64,000 nucleotides of DNA. Origin: Rhodovastum atsumiense (lineage in GTDB: Bacteria; Pseudomonadota; Alphaproteobacteria; Acetobacterales; Acetobacteraceae). The stretch's first letter is position 1, and each line of letters starts with the position of its first letter. The translations under genes were made by a program, and so were the position numbers. Below the pieces are notes generated by a model. It was not told the DNA's origin. It saw nothing but the letters and a program-made list of their open reading frames with translations, and did not search any database. The stretch covers positions 2,587,501-2,651,500 of the forward strand of contig NZ_OW485601.1 of the NCBI RefSeq assembly GCF_937425535.1. The letters run 5' to 3'. Of the stretch, positions 47,380 to 56,403 are shown in pieces.

Positions 47380-48258
47380 TCAGGAGCGGGTGAGTTGCCG
47401 GTGCACCGTATCGGCGGTGAGGTCGATGGGCCGTGGTGGAAGTCGCGAGAACAGGGCCTGCCATTGCGCCGTCAGGCCCGGCCGAAGGCCGTTGCGGAAC
47501 AGCGAGCGGACGTAGCGTGAGCCACTGAGCACCGGATGCACGAAGGCGTCCTCGGACAGCCGCCCGAGCATGGCTTCGTGGTAGGGGGGCCACCAGGCCA
47601 CATGCGGGATGCGGCCATAGTCGGACAGGCTGCGGACAGTGAAGCCGGCATGGATCATCTCGGTGGACATGAAGCCTTCCGAAATCGGCCACTGGCGGAT
47701 CTCGCCGGCACGATGGCGGGCGGAAAGGTCCAGCCGTCGCGTGCGCAGATGCAGGGCGGCGGCGCGCGAGAACAGGCAGACGCAGACGAGATAGGGGTGG
47801 ACCGCCATGGGGGAGGGGAAGGCGTCGCGGCATGACGCCAGCCACATCCACTCGGCGGCGGACCTAGCCATCGGCTCGCCGATGAAGTCGGCGCCCGTTG
47901 CCGCCGCGGCAGCGACGAAGGCGTCGAGATCGCAGTTGGCCACCGCGTCGTATTCGAGCATCACGTAATAGTCGTACTCGAGCCCGGCCTCGAGGGCGAA
48001 GTACAAGGGATAGTCGGCATTGTACCAGAACAGCCTGCCCGCGGGGTACCCGGCATAGCCGCGGGCGGTCATGTCGGATTCGGTGTGGCGCAGCACCATC
48101 GGATGGTCGACGCGGCCGACCCGGCCATGGGTTTCGTCGATCATGAGATGGACATGTCCGTGGCCCACGCGCTCGCGCAGTGCCGCCAGTCGGCGCCGGA
48201 CGAAGCGGTCGTACGAAAAGGCCTTGAACAGGACGGCGTAGGAGGGAGACGATGCCAT
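47380..48258 (-). CDS. Putative GT-A-like glycosyltransferase
   Basis: A 292-residue protein. FSYDRFVRRRLAALRERVG, then YPLYFALEAGLEYDYYVMLEYDAV with the acidic EYDAV pattern, resemble the nucleotide-sugar core of small GT-A enzymes; the assignment rests on this and context only. A cysteine-containing hydrophobic strand (HPYLVCVCLFSRAAAL) and WPISEGFMSTEM follow. It has no signal peptide. It is convergent with the membrane glycosyltransferase and same-strand with the aminotransferase upstream (123-bp gap), supporting a surface-polysaccharide role. Confidence 0.6.
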   Translation of the reverse strand: MASSPSYAVLFKAFSYDRFVRRRLAALRERVGHGHVHLMIDETHGRVGRVDHPMVLRHTESDMTARGYAGYPAGRLFWYNADYPLYFALEAGLEYDYYVMLEYDAVANCDLDAFVAAAAATGADFIGEPMARSAAEWMWLASCRDAFPSPMAVHPYLVCVCLFSRAAALHLRTRRLDLSARHRAGEIRQWPISEGFMSTEMIHAGFTVRSLSDYGRIPHVAWWPPYHEAMLGRLSEDAFVHPVLSGSRYVRSLFRNGLRPGLTAQWQALFSRLPPRPIDLTADTVHRQLTRS

Positions 48259-48381
48259 GCTTGGGGATCCTGGGGCGGCGACGGCAATGGGGGATCATCC
48301 TGCCGCGCCGCGGTCCTTGGTGAGGCGTTCCGGGTCACGCGACGCAGCGTGTGCTTGCGTCGCGATCACGGGATGGGCGGA

Positions 48382-49566
48382 TCAGGCCCGTGCCGTATCG
48401 GGGAGATCCACGGGGCGGTGATGCCGGCGCACCGGCGCAAGCTCCTCGCAGATCGCAACGAGGGTCTCGCAGACCTCGCCGACCTGCTCGGGGGTCAGCA
48501 GGTCCGACATCGGCAGCGACAGCATGCGCAGGGCGAGGCGTTCGGTGACGGCCAGCGGCGCTGCCACGCAGCGTTCGCGGAAGAAGGGCTGCTCGGCCAG
48601 ATGCGGGGAGAAATAATGGGCGGCACCGATGCCGCGCTGCTGCAGCTCTGCAATGATCCTGTCCTGGGTGCCGGCGAGATGGGCGGGCAGCAGCACCGGC
48701 ATGAACTGGTACGCATGGCGTGGCAGCGTCATGCGCTGGAAGGTGAAGCCCGGCAGCAATGTGCGATAGAGGCCGGTGAGCATCATGCGATGCTCCACCA
48801 CGGCCGGGAACTCGCGCAGCTTGGCGAGCGCGAGCAGCGCGCCGACCTCGCTCAGCTTCGAATTGAGGCCGGGCATGGTGGCCGAACGTGGCACGCCGAA
48901 ACCGAAATTGCCCATCGTGCGCAAGGTCTGCGTGGTCTGGGGATTGGCGCAGTAGATCAGCCCGCCCTCGGCGGTGGCGAAGGCCTTGGTCGCATGCATC
49001 GAGAAGACGATCGGGTGCGCGAACCCGGTGCCGAAGCCCATGCCCCGGGCATCGGCGGAGCCGAGGGAGGCGGCGGCATCGACCACCACGGGGATGCCGG
49101 TGCGTCGCGACAGTTCGGCATAGCGCCGCAGGTTGAGGCCGTTGCCGAAGGTGGCATACGGGGCAATGACGGCGATCTCGTCCGCGTATTTGCGCAGCAG
49201 TTGGTGTTCCGAGACGGCGGAGGGCAGCCAGGTTTCCTCGTCGATGTCGCACAGCAACGGCGTCAGGCCGCACCAGAGGGCCGCCTGCGCGAGGGCGGAG
49301 AAGGTGAACGAAGGCATGAGCGCATAGCGCCTCGCCCCCGTCACGGGGCCAACGGCGTGCCGCATGGCGAGCATCAGGCCGATGGTGGCGTTGCAGACCG
49401 TCAGGGCCGACCCGGTTCCGCCGAATTGCGCCGCAAGGATATCGTGTTCGAAGCGGGCGTTGACCGGCCCGTAGTTGGAGAAAATTCCGGACGCGTCGAT
49501 CTGCTCGAGTTCTGTGCCAAGGCGGCTGAGATGCACGGGGTTGGGACGCGTGAGCGGGATCGGCAT
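48382..49566 (-). CDS. DegT/DnrJ/EryC1/StrS-family PLP aminotransferase
   Basis: A 394-residue sugar aminotransferase-fold enzyme. It carries PLP-binding features ALMPSFTFSALAQAALWCG, D163 (VVDAAAS) and the Schiff-base lysine K194 in SMHATKAFATAEGG. These enzymes make amino sugars for O-antigen, capsule or glycoprotein. The ATG at 49566 follows GAGGGAAG and the N-terminus (PIPLTRPNP) matches the family; 14 upstream codons are open. An AT-rich gap lies upstream, suggesting an acquired segment. Confidence 0.9.
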   Translation of the reverse strand: MPIPLTRPNPVHLSRLGTELEQIDASGIFSNYGPVNARFEHDILAAQFGGTGSALTVCNATIGLMLAMRHAVGPVTGARRYALMPSFTFSALAQAALWCGLTPLLCDIDEETWLPSAVSEHQLLRKYADEIAVIAPYATFGNGLNLRRYAELSRRTGIPVVVDAAASLGSADARGMGFGTGFAHPIVFSMHATKAFATAEGGLIYCANPQTTQTLRTMGNFGFGVPRSATMPGLNSKLSEVGALLALAKLREFPAVVEHRMMLTGLYRTLLPGFTFQRMTLPRHAYQFMPVLLPAHLAGTQDRIIAELQQRGIGAAHYFSPHLAEQPFFRERCVAAPLAVTERLALRMLSLPMSDLLTPEQVGEVCETLVAICEELAPVRRHHRPVDLPDTARA

Positions 49567-50566
49567 GCGCGCGCTTCCCTCACGTGTGACGGCACGGTCG
49601 GCCAACAATTATCTCCCGATTTCCTGAGGTCGGCGAAGAAGACGGTTGTACATCGGTGCGTGCATTGAACTGATGCGTAAACATGATGTCGCGCAAAAGC
49701 TGTGCATGCCAACCCAAAAAAGATGCTATTGCGGCAGGGTATTGAGTAAATGTTGCAAGGCCATGGTAAGTTTCCGCGCCGGCGCGAATAACAGGAATTT
49801 GACTTATTGTTTCATATGTTGACGATGATCTGGAATACACGAGTATTTACATGCAGTTACATATATTATGATTGCATAATGATACGGATAATTTGGCTTT
49901 CTTATTTACCAAGGATTGTTCGGTTATCTCGTGTGGGATATGTACAAGCGATGTTGAAATGAACGATGGCCGGCTGTTCCCCGGGGTGGATAAGGGGGGC
50001 CATGACATCTCCCTGGATTTGATTTGCAAAGATGAAATCACAATGCATTGGCAATAGGTAAGTTTGCAATAAAATTTATCTACATATCTATATTATCGCG
50101 CCATGATTTACATTTGCCTGAATGAATGTCGCGATGGGCATGTGGGACAAATTTGGTATATGCCGATTATAACGAAATCATTATAAAAGTATTTTCCCGA
50201 ATTTATTGCTGCCATCCGTATGGCATCGGTACTGCCGGTGTTGGATGCAATGGCAGACGCACCGGATCTGGACGTCATCACGGCGTCCTGACGTCGCCTT
50301 CGTCCCCGCGTGGTCCTGCGCGCAGGGCCGGGCGGAACGGGCGGGGCCGTGGCACCGGGAATGGCGAGGAGTATTCCCGGAAAGCTGAATTTGTACGTAT
50401 GTCATCAACCCTGGACGCTGAGGCCGAAGTCGTGCCAGAGCTTGCCGGCCCGGTATGGATGTTGTGCAACGGCCCGGCGTGACCGTTGCCTGTGTCCCCC
50501 GGGTGTCCGGCTGGCACGGCTCGTGTCGCAGGACCGAGACCGCCCCAGGCCAGGAGAGGCACCGGC
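49567..50566. other. 1-kb intergenic region with AT-rich core (about 49640-50230)
   Basis: No gene is assigned here. The core is far richer in A and T than the rest of the window. It holds short open frames on both strands (for example + 49872-50057 from a TTG, and - 49580-49840 from a GTG) with ordinary amino acid composition but no recognised family and no good ribosome site. The segment 50240-50566 returns to high GC and leads into nhaA. It may be a remnant of an acquired element or a long regulatory region. Confidence 0.5.
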
Positions 50567-51802
50567 ATGGCCGACGCCCGTACGATATCCCGCCCGCACC
50601 GTCCCTTGTCGATGCTTCGGCACTTCCTCGACAACGAGGCGTCGGGTGGCCTGGTTCTCATGGCGGCGGCGGCGCTGGCCCTGGTTGTCGCCAATTCGCC
50701 CCTCGCCCCCGCCTATTTCGAGACCCTGCACGCCTCTCTGGGGCCGCTCAGCGTGCAGCACTGGATCAACGACGCCCTGATGGCGGTGTTCTTCCTGGTC
50801 GTCGGCCTGGAGATCAAGCGGGAGATCCTCGACGGCCAGCTTGCCACCTGGCCCCGCCGGGCGCTGCCGGGCATCGCCGCCCTCGGCGGCATGGCGGTGC
50901 CGGCCCTGATCTATGCCGCCTTCAACTGGAGCGACCCGGCGACGTTGCGCGGCTGGGCCATTCCCTCGGCCACCGACATTGCCTTCGCGCTCGGCGTGCT
51001 GTCGCTGCTCGGCTCGCGCGTGCCGACCTCGCTCAAGGTGTTCCTGACGGCGCTTGCCATCATCGACGATCTCGGGGCTGTCGCCATCATCGCCGTCTTC
51101 TACTCCGGTGACCTGTCGCTGCCGGATCTGGGCCTCGCCGCCGCCGTGGTGCTCGCCCTGGTCGCGCTGAACCGGTCCGGCGTCCGGCGGCTGCTGCCTT
51201 ACCTGCTGCTCGGGGGCGCGCTCTGGTTCTTCGTGCTGCGCTCGGGCGTGCACGCCACCATCGCCGGGGTCGTGCTGGCCTTCACCATCCCGCTGACCGC
51301 CGCGCCAGGCCGCCCGGACGCGATGGAGACATCGCCGCTGCACCGGCTCGAGCACGCCCTGCACGATTGGGTGGCCTTCCTGGTGGTGCCGGTATTCGGC
51401 TTCGCCAATGCCGGGGTGTCCTTCGTCGGCCTGAGCGTGGACGTCCTGCTCGACCATCTCACCCTGGGGGTCGCCCTCGGCCTGCTGTTCGGCAAGCTGG
51501 TCGGGGTGTTCGGCAGTGCGGCGCTGACCATCCGCCTCGGCCTCGCCGACCTGCCGATGGGCGCGAGCTGGCCCCAACTGGCCGGGGTGTCCCTGCTCTG
51601 CGGCATCGGCTTCACCATGAGCCTGTTCATCGGCCTGCTTGCCTTCGCCGGCGACCCGTTGCTGCAGGATCAGGTGAAGATCGGCATCCTGGGCGGTTCC
51701 TTGCTTGCCGGGCTGGCCGGCTGGGCGGTGCTGCGCGTCGTGCCGCGCGAGGTGCCCGCCCCGGCGCCACGGGTCAGGCACAGTTCCGTGCAGGCCGAGT
51801 AG
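50567..51802 (+). CDS. nhaA: Na+/H+ antiporter
   Basis: A 411-residue NhaA with twelve membrane segments, exchanging sodium for protons for pH and salt tolerance. The ion-binding aspartates are D167 and D168 in [13 protein letters not shown] (positions 163-164 in the E. coli protein), and D137 lies in [33 protein letters not shown] and [13 protein letters not shown] are standard. CCAGGAGAGG precedes the ATG at 50567; the open frame upstream is not conserved. Confidence 0.96.
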   Translation: MADARTISRPHRPLSMLRHFLDNEASGGLVLMAAAALALVVANSPLAPAYFETLHASLGPLSVQHWINDALMAVFFLVVGLEIKREILDGQLATWPRRALPGIAALGGMAVPALIYAAFNWSDPATLRGWAIPSATDIAFALGVLSLLGSRVPTSLKVFLTALAIIDDLGAVAIIAVFYSGDLSLPDLGLAAAVVLALVALNRSGVRRLLPYLLLGGALWFFVLRSGVHATIAGVVLAFTIPLTAAPGRPDAMETSPLHRLEHALHDWVAFLVVPVFGFANAGVSFVGLSVDVLLDHLTLGVALGLLFGKLVGVFGSAALTIRLGLADLPMGASWPQLAGVSLLCGIGFTMSLFIGLLAFAGDPLLQDQVKIGILGGSLLAGLAGWAVLRVVPREVPAPAPRVRHSSVQAE

Positions 51803-51895
51803 CGTAGCGCGCCCGGCCGGCGGGGGAGTGTCCGGGGGCGGGAACCATGGGCCGGGCTTGCGGTTGGCTTGCCGGACCCTGCCCGGAAGCCCGCG

Positions 51896-52966
51896 ATGAA
51901 ACTGTTCAAATGCCAGGCCTGCGACCAGTTGCTCTATTTCGAGAACACGAAATGCGAGCGTTCACAGCATCGTCTTGGCTACCTGGCCGATGCGGCGCTT
52001 CTCTCCGCGCTGGAAGAGGAACAGGCAGGCTGGCATGCCCTCGGCCGGCCGGGACGGACCTTCCGCTTCTGCGCCAATGCCGCGCATGACGCCTGCAACT
52101 GGCTGGTGCCGGCCGGTTCGGCCGAGGCGTTCTGTGCCTCCTGCCGGCACAACCGCACCATTCCCGACCTGACCTCGGCGGAGAACCTGCGCCGCTGGCG
52201 CAAGCTGGAGATCGCCAAGCACCGGCTGTTCTACACGCTGCTGCGCCTCGGGCTGCCGCTTGCCAACCGGGTGGACGATCCGGAGCACGGGCTGGTGTTC
52301 GACTTCCTCGCCGACGCGCCCGACCCGACCGGGCCGAAGGTGCTGACCGGCCACGACAACGGCATCATCACCATCAACGTCAAGGAGGCCGACGACAAGG
52401 AGCGCGAGGCCATGCGCGCGCAGATGCGCGAGCCGTACCGCACCCTGCTCGGTCATTTCCGCCACGAGGTCGGGCATTACTTCTGGGACGTGCTGGTGCG
52501 CGACGGCGGCTTCCTCGACGCCTTCCGCGAGCGGTTCGGCGACGAGCGGCAGGACTACGACGCGGCGTTGCAGAAGAATTACCGCGAGGGCCCGCCGGCC
52601 GACTGGCAGGAGCATTTCGTCAGCACCTATGCGAGCTGCCATCCCTGGGAGGATTTCGCCGAGACCTGGGCGCATTACCTGCACATCGTCGACACGCTGG
52701 AGATGGCGGCTTCCTTCGGCATTTCCGTGCGGCCGCGGATCACGCGCGATCCGGACCTGGCCACGGAGATCGACTTCGACCCGCATCAGGCGAAGGATGT
52801 CGAGACGTTGGTCGAGGCCTGGCTGCCACTGACCTTCGCGGTGAACAGCCTGAACCGGGCGATGGGACAGCCGGACCTCTATCCCTTCATCCTGTCCGCC
52901 GAGGTGATCGACAAGCTGGGCTTCATCCACCGGATCGTGCACGCGTCGGCCCGGCCCGTGCCCTGA
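51896..52966 (+). CDS. Zinc-binding metallopeptidase (Peptidase_Mx-like) with N-terminal zinc ribbon
   Basis: A 356-residue cytoplasmic protein. A cysteine-rich N-terminus (C6, C9, C20, C59, C67, C80, C83) forms zinc-ribbon-like fingers. The putative active site is H190-E-x2-H194 (FRHEVGHYFWD), with a downstream acidic PWEDFAETWAHYLH that probably supplies the third ligand. This is the zinc-binding metallopeptidase family (DUF2248-like), whose substrates are unknown. The ATG at 51896 starts KLFKCQACDQLLYFEN, the conserved N-terminus. It lies between nhaA and the orphan gene on the same strand with no clear operon signal. Confidence 0.85.
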   Translation: MKLFKCQACDQLLYFENTKCERSQHRLGYLADAALLSALEEEQAGWHALGRPGRTFRFCANAAHDACNWLVPAGSAEAFCASCRHNRTIPDLTSAENLRRWRKLEIAKHRLFYTLLRLGLPLANRVDDPEHGLVFDFLADAPDPTGPKVLTGHDNGIITINVKEADDKEREAMRAQMREPYRTLLGHFRHEVGHYFWDVLVRDGGFLDAFRERFGDERQDYDAALQKNYREGPPADWQEHFVSTYASCHPWEDFAETWAHYLHIVDTLEMAASFGISVRPRITRDPDLATEIDFDPHQAKDVETLVEAWLPLTFAVNSLNRAMGQPDLYPFILSAEVIDKLGFIHRIVHASARPVP

Positions 52967-53077
52967 GCGGTCTGCACGGACAAGATTATTTTCTCCACAA
53001 CGGCGAGGCACGGCACCCCTCGCAGCATGGGGGGCGAGGATGGTGCGCGGAGGTGGTTTCTGGCAAAACCGGCAGCC

Positions 53078-55261
53078 ATGTCGCATTCCGCATCCGATCA
53101 CGCCTGGCAGGGGTCTCCGGACCGCGATCACCTTGTCTTCCGGCTGATCGCCCTCGCCAAGCTGCAGCTCGATACGCATTTCCTGGAGCCGGAGGACGCC
53201 GAGGCGTACCGGCGCCGGTTGCGCCGGCCCGCCGGACGCGGCAAGCCGGCGCTGCCGCGTGTACTCGCCAAATGGGAGCACGAGGATGCCACGCTGACCC
53301 TGACCCTGACGGCCTTGCCGGCGGCGGAGCAGTTCGAGGCTGCGCTGCATCATCCGCGTTTCAGTGCCGTGCTGGCCCTGCGCTACCTGCCCGAGGAGAG
53401 GCTGCTGCAGGCCGCCCGGGTGGAGCAGTTCCAGGGCGACATCCTCGAGGCCATCGCCATTGCCGGGGAATGGGCGGAGGACGAGCCGGACCTGTCGGAT
53501 GAATCGGCGGCGCGGGCCGTGGTGATGGAATTCGCCGGCAACAAGGCCGCCCCGGTTCCCGGCACGTTCAGGGTGGTTCCGGCCCTCAGTGCCGCGCGGC
53601 CGGAACCGCCGGCGCCCGTCGATGCGAAGGCACCCCCGCCGCCCACGGCGGCGGATGCGCGCGAGGTCAAGGCTCTGACGCGGGCGGTGGCCGCGGAGCT
53701 GAAGCGGCATGGCTCGCCGTCGCTCGATGGCGCGAGCAATGCCTGGCTGGAGACCCGCCCGCAGACGCTCTGGCCGCTGCTGGACGCCACCATCGCCGCC
53801 AGCACCGCGCGCAAGCGTGACGAGGCGCTGGTCGCCGCCTGCCGCTGGCTGCTGGCCAACCAGCTCGAGCTGATCCGTTATCGGCTCGAACGCGGCCATG
53901 AGTGGGCGCGGGCCATGCTGGATGCCTACCAGGAGAAGCTGATCGCGCTGGTCCAGGCCAGGACCCTGCCGGAGCCGGACTGGTTCGAGCTGGTCAATGC
54001 CCTCAAGATCGCCAAGGTGCCGATCCGGCCGGAAATGGCCGAGGCGCTGACCATGGCCGCGGTGGAGGCAAGCCCGGGCGAGGCGGCCTCGGCCGAGGAA
54101 ATCCCGCAGCAGCTGCGCCGGTTGCTCGACGAGCTCGGCCGCGCGGCGGAAAGCCCGTTCATGGTGGTCGAAGGCCTGGCCGAGACCGGCACGCTGATGC
54201 CGGCCGAGCTGCGCGCCTACATGACGCACGAACTTGGCCTGTCGCCGCATCCGGTGCTGCGCGAGGCGGTGCCGCTGCTGCTGCTCGACCCGGAGCCGCT
54301 GGTGCGCCAGGCGGCGGCGGCGGTGCTGGAGCAGGTGGCGGGGCCAGAGACTTTTTCTCCGGTGATGCTGCGGCGGACCCTGCTGGTGCGCAACTGGGTG
54401 CCGGAGGCCGAGCGCGAGGCGGTCGACCGGCTGGTCCGCAAGGCGCGGATGAAAGGCGTGAGCTGCGCGCAATGGGCACCGGCCCCGGCGTTGACCATCC
54501 AGGGCTCGATGGTGGACGGCTCCGGGGCGCAGAGCCTGCTGATGACCACCACGGGGGGGCGGACCGGCCTGTTCGCCGGCCTGCTGCTGAAGCAAGGGTT
54601 CGGCATCCGCGACGCCTGGTGCAATCCCTCGCTGTCACGGGGCGAGATCACCCGCTCGTTCAAGGAAGCTCTGCGCACCATGGTGTGGCGTGCGACCGAT
54701 CGCGACCATATGGACATGGTGGTGCAGCATCACCTCGCGCGCGGCCTGGAGGCAGGCAACCTGCCGCAGGCGGCGGTGGTGGAGATCGCCGAGGCGATCG
54801 GCGCGGCGGATTGGAAGGATCGCCGGCTCGATGTGGCGGCGGAGATCGAGCGACTGTTCGCCGGCCTGCCGGACGAGCTGCGCAGCCCGGCGGCGCTGGC
54901 GGCGTCCCTGCAGCGCAGCGGCAGTTGGATCGCCAAGGATCGGATGATGCAGTCCTGGTTCGAGGACGATGCGGCGATCCGGGCGCTGGTCGATGGCCCG
55001 AAGCGGCCGAGGCCGAAGACGGCGGTGCGGCAGGTGCTGGAGCAGGTGCTGCCGGCCCGGCGCGAGGCCTGGGCGGAGAAGCTGCTGCTGCTGGTGCTGT
55101 GGATGCAGGCGGGCGATGCCAAGGCCATGGCTGTCGCGACCTGGCAGGATTGCGTGGTGCTCGCGCAGGAATTGCTGGTCGGACGCCCGATGACGGAATT
55201 GCCGGCGATGGAAGCGATCGCCGAGCGTAGCATTTTCGCGGCACGGCTTGGGAGCTGGTAG
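53078..55261 (+). CDS. Large cytoplasmic protein of unknown function
   Basis: A 727-residue protein I do not recognise. It has no signal peptide or membrane helix. The region about 30-150 is mixed alpha/beta (FRLIALAKLQLDTHFLEPED); a Pro/Ala-rich linker lies at about 175-200; the rest is largely helical and could be HEAT-like (DPEPLVRQAAAAVLEQVAG). A central segment with glycines (IQGSMVDGSGAQSLLMTTTGG, then GLFAGLLLKQGFGIRDAW) looks like a fold core. The start at 53078 is tentative; an ATG at 53027 is also open. A compound hairpin repeat follows its stop by four bases. Confidence 0.75.
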   Translation: MSHSASDHAWQGSPDRDHLVFRLIALAKLQLDTHFLEPEDAEAYRRRLRRPAGRGKPALPRVLAKWEHEDATLTLTLTALPAAEQFEAALHHPRFSAVLALRYLPEERLLQAARVEQFQGDILEAIAIAGEWAEDEPDLSDESAARAVVMEFAGNKAAPVPGTFRVVPALSAARPEPPAPVDAKAPPPPTAADAREVKALTRAVAAELKRHGSPSLDGASNAWLETRPQTLWPLLDATIAASTARKRDEALVAACRWLLANQLELIRYRLERGHEWARAMLDAYQEKLIALVQARTLPEPDWFELVNALKIAKVPIRPEMAEALTMAAVEASPGEAASAEEIPQQLRRLLDELGRAAESPFMVVEGLAETGTLMPAELRAYMTHELGLSPHPVLREAVPLLLLDPEPLVRQAAAAVLEQVAGPETFSPVMLRRTLLVRNWVPEAEREAVDRLVRKARMKGVSCAQWAPAPALTIQGSMVDGSGAQSLLMTTTGGRTGLFAGLLLKQGFGIRDAWCNPSLSRGEITRSFKEALRTMVWRATDRDHMDMVVQHHLARGLEAGNLPQAAVVEIAEAIGAADWKDRRLDVAAEIERLFAGLPDELRSPAALAASLQRSGSWIAKDRMMQSWFEDDAAIRALVDGPKRPRPKTAVRQVLEQVLPARREAWAEKLLLLVLWMQAGDAKAMAVATWQDCVVLAQELLVGRPMTELPAMEAIAERSIFAARLGSW

Positions 55262-55265
55262 AAGG

Positions 55266-55406
55266 CAAGGGCTCCGCCCTTGACCCGGCAGGGGCCACAA
55301 GGCCCCTGCACCCCATTCGCGCTGCGCGGCCAGGAATGGGATCCAAGGGCAAAGCCCTTGGTCGGTCCAGGGCGAAGCCCTGGTTGGGTGCGGGGCAACG
55401 CCCCGC
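55266..55406. repeat. Compound palindromic intergenic repeat, copy C (five hairpins)
   Basis: Hairpins in order: 55266-55282 (CAAGGGC/GCCCTTG), 55289-55308 (CAGGGGCC/GGCCCCTG), the GCGCTGCGCGGC module, 55343-55361 (CCAAGGGC/GCCCTTGG), 55367-55383 (CCAGGGC/GCCCTGG) and 55390-55406 (GCGGGGC/GCCCCGC). It starts four bases after the stop of the orphan gene. Confidence 0.85.
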
Positions 55407-55532
55407 CGATCGGCGTTTGCACGATCTGAATCCGTGGTCAAGTGGGAAATTCCGGCGGGATTCGTGTGATTGACATCGGGCATTCGGTATGGGTGGTTGT
55501 AAATACCGGTCTGGAATGGCATATTGAATAAT

Positions 55533-55547
55533 ACGCTAATTTAGCGT
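55533..55547. promoter_or_regulatory. 15-bp palindrome ACGCTAATTTAGCGT upstream of metQ
   Basis: ACGCTAA (55533-55539) and TTAGCGT (55541-55547) are exact inverted arms around one T. It lies in an AT-rich patch 45 bases before the metQ start, close to a -10-like ATATTGAAT (55521-55529). This is the layout of a repressor operator. No SAM riboswitch core is recognised between the repeat element and metQ. Confidence 0.5.
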
Positions 55548-55591
55548 GTATTTGATGCCGTGCCGATCCCGTCAGACAGGAGTGCCCTGCC

Positions 55592-56398
55592 ATGATCCGA
55601 CGTCGTTTCCTGCCGGTTGCCGCCCTGGCCTCGATGGCCTGTCTCGGCATGGCGGGTTCGCGGCCGGCCATGGCGCAGGGCGGGCGGGCGCTCAAGGTTG
55701 GCGTCTCGGCCGGCCCGTATGGCGACATCCTGCGCGAAGCGGCGAAGCTGGCGGCGGCGGAAGGGCTGACGGTCGAGGTGGTCGAGTTCACCGACTGGAC
55801 CCAGCCCAATGCGGCGCTGCAGGCCGGCGACATCGACCTCAACAATTTCCAGCACCGGCCTTATCTGGAGGCGCAGGTGAAGGCCCGTGGCTATCGGATC
55901 GTGCCGCTCGATCCCTCGATCGTGGTGCCCGCCGGGATCTGGTCGGCGAAATACGCGAAGGTTGCGGATATTCCGGCCGGGTCGAAGCTGGCCATTCCGA
56001 ACGACCCGTCGAACGCCGCCCGCGCGTTGTTCCTGTTCCAGCAGGCCGGGTTCATCACGCTGAAGCCCGGCGCCGACGTGAACGCGACCCCGCTCGACAT
56101 CGCCGCCAATCCGAAGCGCTTCAGCTTCATCGAACTCGATGCGGCCCAGCTTCCCCGCTCGTTGAACGACGTGGCGGCGGCGTTCGTGTCCAACAACTAC
56201 GCCTATCTCGCCGGCCTCGACAAGCAGAAGGCGCTGGCGCTGGAAGGCGTCGATTCACAATGGACCCTGGTCTTCGCCGCGCGCGAGGACCGCAAGGACG
56301 ATCCGCGCATCCGCCGCTACATCGCTCTCTATCGCTCCCCGGCCGTGAAAGCCTTCGTGCTGGATCGGTTCAAGGGCAGCATCCTGCCGACCTGGTGA
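55592..56398 (+). CDS. metQ: Methionine ABC transporter substrate-binding protein
   Basis: A 268-residue NlpA/MetQ protein with signal peptide (RRRFLPVAALASMACLGMAG, cleavage near residue 28, PAMAQ). It is not a lipoprotein by this sequence because no lipobox Cys is at the cleavage site. Motifs are KVGVSAGPYGDILREA, ALQAGDIDLNNFQHRPYLE, AIPNDPSNAARAL and FVSNNYAYLAGLD. CAGGAGTGCC precedes the ATG. It is the first gene of metQ-metN-metI-metQ2 and five bases from metN. Confidence 0.94.
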   Translation: MIRRRFLPVAALASMACLGMAGSRPAMAQGGRALKVGVSAGPYGDILREAAKLAAAEGLTVEVVEFTDWTQPNAALQAGDIDLNNFQHRPYLEAQVKARGYRIVPLDPSIVVPAGIWSAKYAKVADIPAGSKLAIPNDPSNAARALFLFQQAGFITLKPGADVNATPLDIAANPKRFSFIELDAAQLPRSLNDVAAAFVSNNYAYLAGLDKQKALALEGVDSQWTLVFAAREDRKDDPRIRRYIALYRSPAVKAFVLDRFKGSILPTW

Positions 56399-56403
56399 CC
56401 CGC

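Noticed and set aside
49580-50057. Two short frames in the AT-rich gap (minus 49580-49840, plus 49872-50057)
   Set aside because: Ordinary composition but non-ATG starts, no ribosome site and no family; not strong enough to list as genes.
55407-55591. SAM riboswitch upstream of metQ
   Set aside because: GTGGTCAAGTGGG recalls part of a SAM-II element, but the conserved pseudoknot segments are not recognised. A covariance-model search would settle it.
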